Assembly (NCBI RefSeq): GCF_965363235.1
Contig: NC_134847.1
Location: 75,770,268-75,834,267 of the forward strand
Origin: Mytilus galloprovincialis
Taxonomy: Eukaryota > Mollusca > Bivalvia > Mytilida > Mytilidae
Length of the DNA stretch: 64,000 bases
Direction of reading: 5' to 3'
How positions within the stretch are numbered: position 1 is the stretch's first letter; each line of letters starts with the position of its first letter. Positions 20,898 to 31,546 of the stretch are shown here, one piece after another. The notes under the pieces were generated by a model. That model saw nothing but the letters and a program-made list of their open reading frames with translations. It searched no databases and was not told the origin of the DNA. Position numbers and translations under genes: made by a program.

Positions 20898-22680
20898 TAA
20901 TTATAATAAAACAGTATAGGAGATAAATATTTTTCTATGAGAACGATATAATAGAAAACTTAAACACGAATTAATATATTATAACAAATCAGTATAGGAG
21001 ATAAATATTTGTCTATGAGAACGATATACTAGAAAACTATAACACAAATTAATATATTATAACAAATCAGTATAGGAGATAAATATTTGTCTATGAGAAC
21101 GATATAATAGAAAACTATAACAAAAATTAATATATTATAACAAATCAGAATAGGAGATAAATATTTGTCTATGAGAACGATATGATAGAAAACTATAACA
21201 CAAATTAATATATTATAACAAATCAGTATAGGAGATAAATATTTGTCTTTGAGAACGATATAATAGAAAACTATAACACACATTAATATGTTATAACAAA
21301 TCAGTATAGGAGATAAATGTTTGTCTATGAGAACGATATAATAGAAAACTATAACACACATTAATATGTTATAACAAATCAGTAAAGGAGATAAATATTT
21401 GTCTTTGAGAACGATATACCAGAAAACTATAACACAAATAAATATATTATAACAAATCAGTATAGGAGATAAATATTTGTCTTTGAGAACGATATAATAG
21501 AAAACTATAACACACATTAATATGTTATAACAAATCAGTATAGGAGATAAATATTTGTCTATGAGAACGATATAATAGAAAACTATAACACACATTAATA
21601 TGTTATAACAAATCAGTAAAGGAGATAAATATTTGTCTTTGAGAACGATATACCAGAAAACTATAACACAAATTAATATGTTATAACAAATCAGTATAGG
21701 AGATAAATATTTGTCTTTGAGAACGATATAATAGAAAACTATAACACAAATAAATATATTATAACAAATCAGTATAGCAGATAAATATTTGTCTTTGAGA
21801 ACGATATAATAGAAAACTATAACACACATTAATATGTTATAACAAATCAGTATAGGAGATAAACATTTCTCTATGAGAACGATATAATAGAAAACTATAA
21901 CAAAAATTAATATGTTATAACAAATCAGTATAGGAGATAAATATTTGTCTTTGAGAACGATATACCAGAAAACTATAACACAAATTAATATGTTATAACA
22001 AATCAGTATAGGAGATAAATATTTGTCTTTGAGAACGATATACCAGAAAACTATAACACAAATTAATATGTTATAACAAATCCGTATAGGAGATAAATAT
22101 TTGTCTTTGAGAACGATATAATAGAAAACTATAACACACATTAATATGTTATAACAAATCAGTATAGGAGATAAATATTTGTCTATGAGAACGATATAAT
22201 AGAAAACTATAACACACATTAATATTTTATAACAAATCAGTAAAGGAGATAAATATTTGTCTTTGAGAACGATATACTAGAAAACTATAACACAAATTAA
22301 TATGTTACAACAAATCAGTATAGGAGATAAATATTTATCTATGAGAACGATATACTAGAAAACTATAACACAAATTATTATATTATAACAAATCAGTATA
22401 GGAGATAAATATTTGTCTTTGAGAACGATATACTAGAAAACTATAACACAAATTAATATGTTATCAGTATAGGAGATAAATATTTAGCTATGAGAACGAT
22501 ATACTAGAAAAATATAACACAAATTAATATGTTATAACAAATCAGTATAGGAGATAAATATTTGTCTATGAGAACGATATGATAGAAAACTATAACACAA
22601 ATTAATATATTATAACAAATCAGTATAGGAGATAAATATTTGTCTATGAGAACGATATAATAGAAAACTATAACACAAAG
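20898..22680 (+). repeat. 78-bp satellite array, about 23 units
   Basis: The unit runs roughly 'aacaaatcagtataggagat' to 'aattaatatattat', 78 bp. Variants alternate (ttatat/ttatgt, ctatgag/ctttgag, taatag/taccag/tactag). One unit at about 22455 lacks 7 bp. Because 78 is a multiple of 3, one minus-strand frame stays open for 396 codons (22219-21029) as a 26-residue hydrophobic repeat. This is best read as a by-product of the repeat. There are no spacers, so it is not a CRISPR array. Confidence 0.92.
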
Positions 22681-22817
22681 TAATCTACAACTGATATTGT
22701 AGTAAAAGTGTCACATAATTTACTGAATAAACCTTTGTGAGATCTTTGTATTTTTTTACACTGCAGGATAAAGTATCTATTGTATAAACACTATTATTTT
22801 AGATATCACGTAATAAA

Positions 22818-25007
22818 TGGCTGATATTTCTGTTCCAATTACAGCTGCATCAGGTGACAAAGAGTTTCTTACATATTGTGAAGCTTTTCAAGAAACAATA
22901 TTTTTTGACATTTAAACTGAAAGAAACAAAACATGCCATCATGAGACTTTTACCACAGAAAAGAACAATTAAAGAGCCTATTCCACAGATTGCGATAGCT
23001 GTATGGGCCAATTCAAAATCATTAATCAACAAGGTTCTGAGTACAAAAATTGGGGTTGCTGGATGAAAATCAATTTAAAGACTTCTGGGTCAGTTGGGAA
23101 AATGAACACATTCAGGTCAGAACAGGAAATGTAGTCAACGTGAATACTTTCATGGAGTGGCAGGATTGTTGTTATTTTGCTGTCAATGCTATCGAAATTA
23201 GGGGAATGCATTCTTCTGTACTTGATTGGATTTTCCCGTTTCAAGGTAAGCTAGTTAAAACATATAAACAAACAAATCACAGAGAAAAGACAAACGTAAT
23301 AAATGTTTACTTACAGTCAAGGACACCTTATAACAAAAGTACAAATGGAAAAAAATATTTTTTTCGTAACAATGAGAAAAACATGTTTGGTGTCACAGGA
23401 AAAGACACCATACTTGAAACACAACATTAGTAAAGAGTGGACACTTCAGAAGTTGGAATTCTTACCACAACACGTTTGCATTCTAGTTCCAAGGATATTT
23501 GCTCCTCAAATATTCTACTTAACTTTGTTTTTGCATTCACATCAATCCTCTACTTTCATATATAATATATAAAACAATGGTTTGCCCTTAGCTAAAATAT
23601 GCACTGTACGCTTTTAAAGTTCAAATGAAGTGGATGTAAGCAATTATAGGTAACCTGTTATAAAGACCTATTAAACAATTTATTTAAGAAAAGTAGATTT
23701 TTATAATAATGCTAAATGATGAAATGATGGAAATATTATGTTACATGTTCCATGTGAGAATTGTGTTGTAATGTGCAAATCATCTTATCTACTTTGAAGT
23801 CTGTTCGTATCTATCTGAATATAAAGAATCTATTTAAAAACTATTTTAAAGTTATTTATTGCGTTGCACAATTCAAGTATTTTAACCAATTTCTAAAGAC
23901 AAAACAATTTGTTCAAGTAAACATTTTAAATGCAACTAAAAAATATGTAGGAAAATACAAATTATACACAGATAAATCTACTCTTTCCGCTATCTGGTCA
24001 TTTACAGTTGTTTATTACTCAGCGAAAGCGACTAGTTCAAAATACAGAGTGTAATATGGAAATGAAGAGTACGAAATGATCGGCTCCCGTAGACAATCCT
24101 GGTTGAAAATGGCAAGTATGGTTTTTCTAAAAAAAATAGTTATCTATATTTTTCAAAATTATTCCTTCTTTCTGAAAACAAATAAAAAACAAACATGGCA
24201 TATTCCTTTGTCCTTCCACCTCCATTGCTCATAATGCCTTGCCTACAACAAATTAACTACAAACACATAGATTGTTGTGAAATATGAAATATTTACAACA
24301 GCAACCTGCCTCATGTGATACGCGTTGGGCCTATTGAACATCAAATCTACCAACAAGAAACAAAATATTAATTTAACATAAGCTACAGCACATCTGTAAG
24401 TATTTCCTGTCTCCTGTATAGCACACATTTGACAATTCTTAACAAACAATGAAACATCACGTTATAAAAACGTTTATTTCATTCTACAAAAATGAGACCG
24501 AGTAGTGTTGTTTACTAATACAGCTTGAATATCCAATCTTTTTATACACGTTTCCTGTCCTAATACTTGATCTAAAGAAACACTTACATAATTCATGGTA
24601 AATTTCAATTGACAAAGCAGTTTTCATGCAGCAATATCATTTCAGAACCTTGTTATATTTTGATTTTTATATTTTCTATTGGTACACCTATGAGCTATCC
24701 ACAAAGAGAAATGTGGTTGAATATTGATAATAAATATATTCTGATTTCAGCAACAATCATGTCATCAGTTGTTAAGAGTCCTTTAAACGAATGATTTTTC
24801 AAGAGGAACGACAACTGTCCAGAGTTCAAAGTCATCAAATCAAAGCAGGCTGGATCAATCAGCGAATGTGGCATTCTCTGTAAAAGTTACAACTCCGGTC
24901 TATGATGTGTCTTTTCATTTCACACAAGTACGTGCGATTTGGTGTCAGATAATGCAGTACGATCTGTAATCAAGACAGTCTGCAAGATTTTTATTAGCAG
25001 CTGTTAG
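22818..25007 (+). pseudogene. inverted dead copy of the FAMeT-PAN gene
   Basis: Both exons and the intron of the 1.7-3.8 kb gene reappear on the opposite strand. The FAMeT exon (22818-23245) has lost its AG acceptor (AATGG in place of TAGG). It also has a two-base deletion near 22895 and a deletion of about 20 bases near 23035. It keeps FWVSW, TFMEWQ and VLDWIFPF and the GTAAG donor. The PAN exon (24751-25007) keeps TTTCAG but has TGA in place of the Gly codon after NE, and a second TGA where the CRG motif should be. At least four lesions make it a clear pseudogene. Confidence 0.85.
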
Positions 25008-25009
25008 CT

Positions 25010-28000
25010 AGTTTAATATCCTGTACATTGGTGTGAACTTACAGTCACCGTTTAACTCCGTCACATAATAGATTAACAAATCCAATGTATTAAAAATCCG
25101 ATGTAACACCAATATTTTTTTTATATCAAAAATGAACGTAATTACAAATCTGATAAATCATACCATACATTCATATACCAGATGCAACAAGTTAACAAAG
25201 TGTTATAATTATATTTATTATATATAACAAAACCTATTGACCTCACAGAAGTATACATTTGACTGATAAACATTCAAGGAACTTTTTTTAAAATTGCTTT
25301 ATATAAGCAATGTTTGGTGAAATACGTAAATTGTGATATATGTTGTACAATATGGAGAGTTGAAATGATTACTGTACGGCCTTCTATAATGAAAAATTCC
25401 ATTACTATAAGTTGTTATTTTGCAAGTCTCTAACTGAAGAGTTATACTATAGATTCGTTCATGTTTAAGATCTATTTGTTTTATTATTAAAATTATTTCG
25501 TTGAGTACATGAAATATTGTTAGATATGTACGTTTCTTTTTATAAATAATTGTTTTTGAATGCCGTTTATGTATATTTTCTTTTTTCCCATTATCAGTAG
25601 TAAATACTCTCTGTCCCACATAATACATAGTCTAATTAATACGTCATGTATGTCAAGGGCGTGTATGAACAAGTTATACTTAATCAAGGGGGTTTTGCTA
25701 CTACGAAAAATTCCTCTAACAGGGATAACGACTGAAAATGACAAATCTTGAGTGGATTGACAAATACGACAAATGTGTCTCAAATTACCAAAGAAATATT
25801 TCAGAGTCGTAAATTTTAAAACACAAAAATATTTGTCTGGTCTGGTAATTTATCAATTTTTGTCCAATTCCCTATCAAGACATGTGTCAATGAGTCTGGA
25901 GTTGCATGAATCGTTATCAATCCATGAGACACCTTGTCGACTGAACCTATATTGGTCAGTTTATAGTTAATCCCCTTCCTTCAGGTTTCTCCATTGGTTT
26001 GTTTATTAACAATAGATTTAAGTTAAATCAAGTTTCCACAATCGTCTTAAGATTGTTTTTAATACTTAATTTTCAGTCATATAATTATTTTTGATGTCAC
26101 TTTTTAAACTTATTTGTTTGCTTTAGGAACATTAATCGCCTCCTTATAATAAGTGTTTTGATTGCTTATGAGCTTTTTTCACAGAAATATTTTAACAGCA
26201 TGTTTTGCATACCTAATTCCAGACTTTACTAAATGGGAATAGCACCAATTGATCTTCTTCCCGTCTTGTTTCTTTATTCATACAAAAACTTTAGGAAGAA
26301 AGAAAAGAAGTTAGCAGTATCCTACAAATTGACTTTACGCTATAAATTTGATGTCTCTAATTAAATAACTCAACTTTTGGTTACTATATTGAACTCATCT
26401 ATCGAATTGAACATAGATATCTGAAGAATGAATTACACGAACCTATCCAAAAATAGGGGTCATCTTAAGGTGTGCAAGAACGGTTAGTAGATCCTGTTCC
26501 ACATGTGGCACCTGTTGTTCATGCTCATGTTTATACACAATAAGTAATAATTCTATTTCAATAGGTCACAATAAGAGAAAGGGAACAGGATTGTCGTTAC
26601 AACAATTGCGTTTGCTTACTTCTATGTAATAATCTGAACATGCTGTTCTATAATCTACATAAGGAAATGCCGGTACCAAGTTTGGAATATGACAGTTGTT
26701 TTCTATTCGTTTTATGTGTTTGTTGTTTTTATTATGCTATTTGATAAGGGGCTTTTCGTTTTGAATTTTTCTTCGAGATCGATATTTTTTATCTAACTGT
26801 TTCATAATATTTGAAAATGTGTATACACGTACTTTCAAAGAATTGTACATAATCTAAAGAGACCAAAAGACAATTTTGGTTACCTTTCTTTGTCTCTTAC
26901 TTGTGACATTTGTGATTTAAAATAGAGGAAAATTCAATATGAATCCTTCTGCAACGCACTCGTTGTTGTATAACATTCAAATTGGTTTCCTCGAAACAAA
27001 ACTTAAAATATTCAAAATTTAAATTAAATTGGAAACAATAAAAACAAAAAGGATTAAATAGAAAAAAAATGACACGAATTGAGATTAAGGAAATAATTAC
27101 AATCATTTAAATGAACTAGAAAATGATGAGAAAAATATATAAATAAATTCGTTCCTTAACTGTTACAGTACAGCATTGACAATGTCCTTTTAAGAAAGGG
27201 GAAAATAACAGTAAATGCACAATCACAGATAACAGTATTATTTTAATTGTATCAATCATTTTGGGTTTTTGCCATATATTTCTCCCCGTATTTTACCGTA
27301 TCATAACAACTGTCGTGACAGTTGAAATTGATCAAAAAAGTTAGTAAATCTGAAATATAGAATATTGATCCAATTTCTGAATATACTTTTTGTATGATTA
27401 TTCATTTTATTCTATATCCATATCCATGCACTGTTAAATTAATTTTTTTTAGTTTTTTTATTAAAGAATACTTGGGGATATAAGATATTTCCTTTGAAAA
27501 CATGATGCATTAAAAACGAAAGTATTACATATACAGCTGAATAATCATTTTTAACCAGGACAATATGTATACTGATATAGATAAGCTCTTTAACTCTGAA
27601 AAACTTGCTTGGGCTAAAAGAAGAAAAGTAAAAACCAGAGAAATCGGATTTTTTCGAGTTTTAAAAGATATATATATATATATATATATATAATTGTGCA
27701 AATTATTCAATTGATGATAATGCTATTTTTGCTAAAGACTATATCTAATTTCAATTTCTATAAAAAAAATATGAATTTTGAATATCATTGACGTCCTAGT
27801 GGATGGGTGCCCTTCAGGGAAGGTTATGTATGATCAGGTATTTAACAAGGTAGGAATAGGATCCATAGGATGCAAAATGTCCGCGTATACTTTTCACCTT
27901 AGATAACAGCTTCCACTGTTAGGTCTGCTTGATCTCAACTTACCCCCTAAAATAGATCGGACCTATAATTGACTGCATCCAACTCATTTGAAATCAAACG

Positions 28001-28419
28001 GATAGCTGTCTCATTGGCTATCATACCACATCTAAAAATATTAGAAATTTGAATACTGGTTGTTGATTTAATTTAAAAGCAAAAGATGTCGTTTTTACGG
28101 TAAATTTTGTGTGTCTTATGGTGATACAAAGACAATAACCAATCCAATTTGTTGCGATTCTTTTGTACCTGATAGTTGTGGTAACGGATCTTAACAGGAA
28201 TAACACAACGGATAGTTGAGAAAAAAAAACTGTCGAGTTTTCAAGGTTTTAAGTGAGATTAGTTATATTACTAAGTTCACTCCGTAGTTTCCTTTTTTTA
28301 TATTTCATTGTATTTTGACTGTGCATTCTTGTTATCTTTTCGCTTTTTCAAAAGTTTCAGATGTAGCAGGAAATATTTAGATGGCCAAAATAAAATAAAA
28401 TCATCACGTAGCTATAGTT
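25010..28419. other. 3.4 kb without recognisable genes
   Basis: AT-rich. It contains a degraded 'GGTACCAAGTTTGGAATATG' repeat copy at 26655-26790, a (TA)n tract at 27667-27692 and a repeat tail ('gctgtctcattggctatcat') at 28000-28030. The last part should hold the 3' UTR of the minus-strand gene that follows. Short open frames have no recognisable motif. Confidence 0.4.
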
Positions 28420-28895
28420 TTATAGTGAACACACAACGCACGATATATACTGGTAATCTGTGTATGGTGGACACGGGAGGCTTCCACACCTCGCTCGAAC
28501 AGGATAGAGTGTTCGACCATTATCATCATGAGAACGAGTACCTTCAAAGAACTCAGGGTTTTCGTCCATACAAATGTATTCCGATGAGTATTCACCAGAC
28601 CAAGCACCAATCAAAACACCAGAATACTGTCTGTGCCATCCTACTGGACATTTTGTTTTAGCTGGCATCATGAGGCAGGTTGAATCTTGGTTTACCTGAC
28701 AAACAGCACAAGGAACATCATCATTAATGGCTACATTTCTAAAGTTAAACTGGTATTCACTCCCCCAAATCCTTGCATACAAGCCACCATGGAGTTTCGA
28801 AGGAAAATCCGAAGGTGCTGGTTCTGGGTCGTGTGGGAGACACAATGTGTTTACACCACTTCCTTGTTCGTTATAGTGCTTGCCTGCAACTAAAC
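28420..28895 (-). CDS. exon 3: cysteine-rich C4-like domain
   Basis: Acceptor TTTATAG. It encodes LVAGKHYNEQGSGVNTLCLP to the terminal SCVVCSL and the stop. Two halves each end in a C-x2-C or C-x4-C pair (VPCAVC; CGSLPC plus CVVC), suggesting an internal duplication like that in type IV collagen NC1 folds. Confidence 0.82.
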
Positions 28896-31439
28896 CTATA
28901 AACAAAACACGCGAAAAAGTTATTGCATTATCTAGTTGCATATTCGAATTATCAAACAGTTATTTAATAGTTTGGGCTGTCATATACGAAGATTTATTCT
29001 TAAGTTAATTGAATGATTTTTGAAAGGGACAGCAGCCTCAGATATTCGTGTGAATGAAAATACGATACAGTAAATGGAATAACATTTAGTTATTTTCTAT
29101 ACAATATGACAATGTAATGAATAATTTTTAACCTTTTTCTAAATATATGAATATATAGATATAAGAAGGTGGGGTATGAGTGCCAATGAGGCAACTCTCC
29201 ATTCAAGTCACAATTTGAAATAGTAAAGAATATAGGTCAAAGTACGGTCTTCAACATAGCGCCTTTGCTAACACCAAACTCGAAGCTATAAAGAGCCCTA
29301 AAATGACTAGTGACTAGTATAAACTACCGGTTCTGAATAGATAGCAAAGTTTCAGAAAATCTCATTGGTTAGTATGCCAGATACCTGTTTCGCTAAATTG
29401 AGCTATGTTACGTTAACACTGTTAATGGATGTGGTTATAAGGATAATCTTTTTATCAAAAGTAAACCCTTGATAAAATATCTTGCTAAGATACATTATAT
29501 ATTTATTTCTGTTTGAGACCCAAAAGATTCATTTATCGAGATCTCACAAACATGTTTAACCCCGCCGCATTTTTGCGCCTGTCCCAAGTCAGGAGCCTCT
29601 GGCCTTTGTTAGTCTTGTATCATTTTAACTTTTAGTTTCTTGTGTACAATTTGGAGTTTAGTATGGTGTTCATTATCACTGAACCAGTATATATTTGTTT
29701 AGGGGCCAGCTGAAGGACGCCTCCGGGTGCGAGAATTTCTCGTTGCATTGAAGACCTGTTGGTGACCTTCTGCTGTTGTCTGCTCTATGGTCAGGTTGTT
29801 GTCTCTTTGGCACATTTCCCATTTCCATTCTCAATTTTATTAAATGTTAATTCACTTCTATAAATTTACCTGCTAATGTGTATATCTTATTAGACTGATT
29901 ACCTGAATACATCGTACTTGTCCCATTCACAGTAGGACAGGATTTTCTCCCCCATATTGTATATGCTGTGGCTCCTAAAAGCAAAAGACATCTTCATTTC
30001 TATATCTTTCTTAAAACATCACTTTTCTGAATAAATGACAGAAAAAAAGAAGAAAAACGCAAAATAACGACGAAAAGATCAAAACAAAACAGTCTACAAA
30101 ACCCATAAAAGAAAATTTAAATATTTAAATAAATATTCTTAGCTTATTTTCTATAGAAACTAAACGAAATTGATCAGATTGATAAATGAATAAATGCATA
30201 AAGTAAATTAAAACAATTTGAATGAGTCAAATACATCTTTTAGAAGAAAGGCGAAAGAAACCAGAGGGACATTTTAAATCATTAATCGAAAATGACCTGA
30301 TAACGACATGGCTCAAGAAGAAGAAAAACAAACAATAGTACACAAAACTAAAGACTTTAGGAATACGAACCCGCCATATACAGGGGGTGATCTCAGGTGC
30401 TCCGGAAGGATAAGTAGATCCTGTTCGCATTATGATGTCACCCATCAATCTCTAAGCACCTCGGATTATAATAAAAATTGTAAATAAAGGAAAGGAAAGA
30501 GAAACCAGGAATGACCATCCATCCATACTTTTTTCTCCAGTGGTAAAATCACCAAACAAAATATGTATTCATACATGTCATATACGTAACAACAAGACAA
30601 CCCCTGATGATGCAACGACTAGGACAACAAAGGCCGTTAGGGGTCTAGCTCATTGCTCCTTTTTGATAAATGCGGCCTTTTAAACGTTCTTTGGAGATAC
30701 TTTCGAATTAAGTTGCTACTTTCAGTGAAGCATATGAACTAGAATAATGCCTCAAATTATACTCGATTCCACTTCCAATTTCTTTAAATGTTTAACAAGG
30801 AGATCTTCTCATCTTTTTACTTTAAAAATTCGCACAACTATATTCTATTCTGTGTGCATAGTAGAAGGTTTTGTTTCCTGTACAAAATCCGTAAAATATG
30901 TTTTATTATCACTGTTTGTGTTTATGCTGTCAAACTATTTGTTTTTCTTTCAATTATCAACCGTTGAACTTTGTATACCTGATCATTATTCCTTAAAAAC
31001 AGAAATCAGTTACACATCTATAGAAAATCAAAATGAATTTGACCTTTTTTTATTTCTTTCACATACTTCCCCAATTATTTATTTCCAACGACATATCCTG
31101 TCTAATAGATTATCATGATTATTGTTGTAATGTTCGAAGGGTGACATATAAGAATAGGCATTAATTACTTTACTATTGTTAGTTCAATGACGGCGTTCAA
31201 TACATTGATGTCAAAACAATCTTTGCGTTTTTCTAGTGCGCGAAATGCATACCTTGTGTATTCTGAAGCTGCTTCTTCATTAGCGAATTTTCATTCTCTA
31301 ACTGGGTCATTCTGTTTCGTAGCGTCTGCAATTCTTGGTGGATAACATCCTGATCATTTAGTAGAAGGCGTTTCTCATTTGATTGACCAAACAAGAAGCT
31401 GATATTACCTAAAATGACAAGAAGTCCAAGTGTAAACAT
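28420..31439 (-). CDS. secreted short-chain collagen C4-like protein, three exons, 244 aa
   Basis: Exons 31439-31253, 29974-29903 and 28895-28420 join to exactly 245 codons including the stop. All junctions are GT/AG and all phases match (Gly63 and Gly87 are split codons). The start chosen is Met at 31439: MFTLGLLVILGNISFLFG makes a clean signal peptide. The upstream in-frame Met at 31514 sits where the transcript probably begins. Residues about 24-62 form a heptad-rich coiled coil (LQTLRNRMTQLENEN). The C-terminal domain begins at TIWGRKSCP and carries NTLCLP, DVPCAVC, EYICMDE, CGSLPCPPY and CVVC. These are the hallmarks of the domain found in sponge short-chain collagen C4 and many mollusc relatives. 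No Gly-X-Y repeat is present, so 'collagen' is a misnomer here. The protein is probably secreted and oligomeric. Its role is unknown. Confidence 0.85.
28896..29902 (-). other. intron 2 of the C4-like gene, filled with repeats
   Basis: Holds a SINE-like repeat (29161-29330: 'gagtgccaatgaggcaactc', 'caaagtacggtcttcaaca', 'aaactcgaagctataaagag') and the repeat listed separately at 29525-29840. The rest has no feature. Confidence 0.6.
29525..29840 (+). repeat. dispersed repeat (GGGGCCAGCTGAAGGACGCC family), full copy
   Basis: It runs from 'aaccccgccgcatttttgcg' through 'ccaagtcaggagcctctggc', 'ggagtttagtatggtgttca' and 'gggtgcgagaatttctcgtt' to 'catttcccatttccattctc'. Related copies are at 16860, 40790 (reversed) and 57736. 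Confidence 0.65.
29903..29974 (-). CDS. exon 2: start of the C4-like domain (72 nt)
   Basis: A small exon between TTTTAG and GTAATC. It reads ATAYTIWGRKSCPTVNGTS and MYS, and matches the start of the conserved domain (xxWGRxxCP). It is too short to be noticed as an ORF, but both its phases fit the neighbouring exons. Confidence 0.78.
29975..31252 (-). other. intron 1 of the C4-like gene
   Basis: Contains at 30225-30470 a reversed copy of the repeat family also seen at 40235-40510 ('ggtgatctcaggtgctccgg', 'agtagatcctgttcgcat'). No coding exon was recognised within it. Confidence 0.5.
31253..31439 (-). CDS. exon 1: signal peptide and coiled coil
   Basis: 187 nt from ATG to a GTATGC donor. It ends with QNTQ plus one base of Gly63. 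Leu/Ile/Met residues recur every 3-4 positions from residue 33 to 60, as in a trimeric or dimeric coiled coil. Confidence 0.75.
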
Positions 31440-31529
31440 TTCTACAGTCAGTATTGTCAGTAAAATTAGTACAATGCTACTGAGATAAGATAATATACAC
31501 AAATGGCAAACCATGATTTAACACGGATT

Positions 31530-31546
31530 GTAAAAGTGTATAAATT
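31530..31546 (-). promoter_or_regulatory. possible TATA box of the C4-like gene
   Basis: On the minus strand AAATTTATACACTT lies about 100 bases upstream of the chosen ATG. With usual spacing it would start transcription near 31510, downstream of or at the alternative upstream ATG. Weak evidence in AT-rich DNA. Confidence 0.3.

Noticed and set aside
21029-22219. 396-codon open frame as a membrane-protein gene
   Set aside because: It is exactly the 78-bp satellite read in one frame. The 26-residue repeat has no start context, splice sites or family resemblance. Kept only as a low-interest finding.
20898-22680. CRISPR-like array
   Set aside because: Units are contiguous with no unique spacers and the DNA is eukaryotic; it is satellite DNA.
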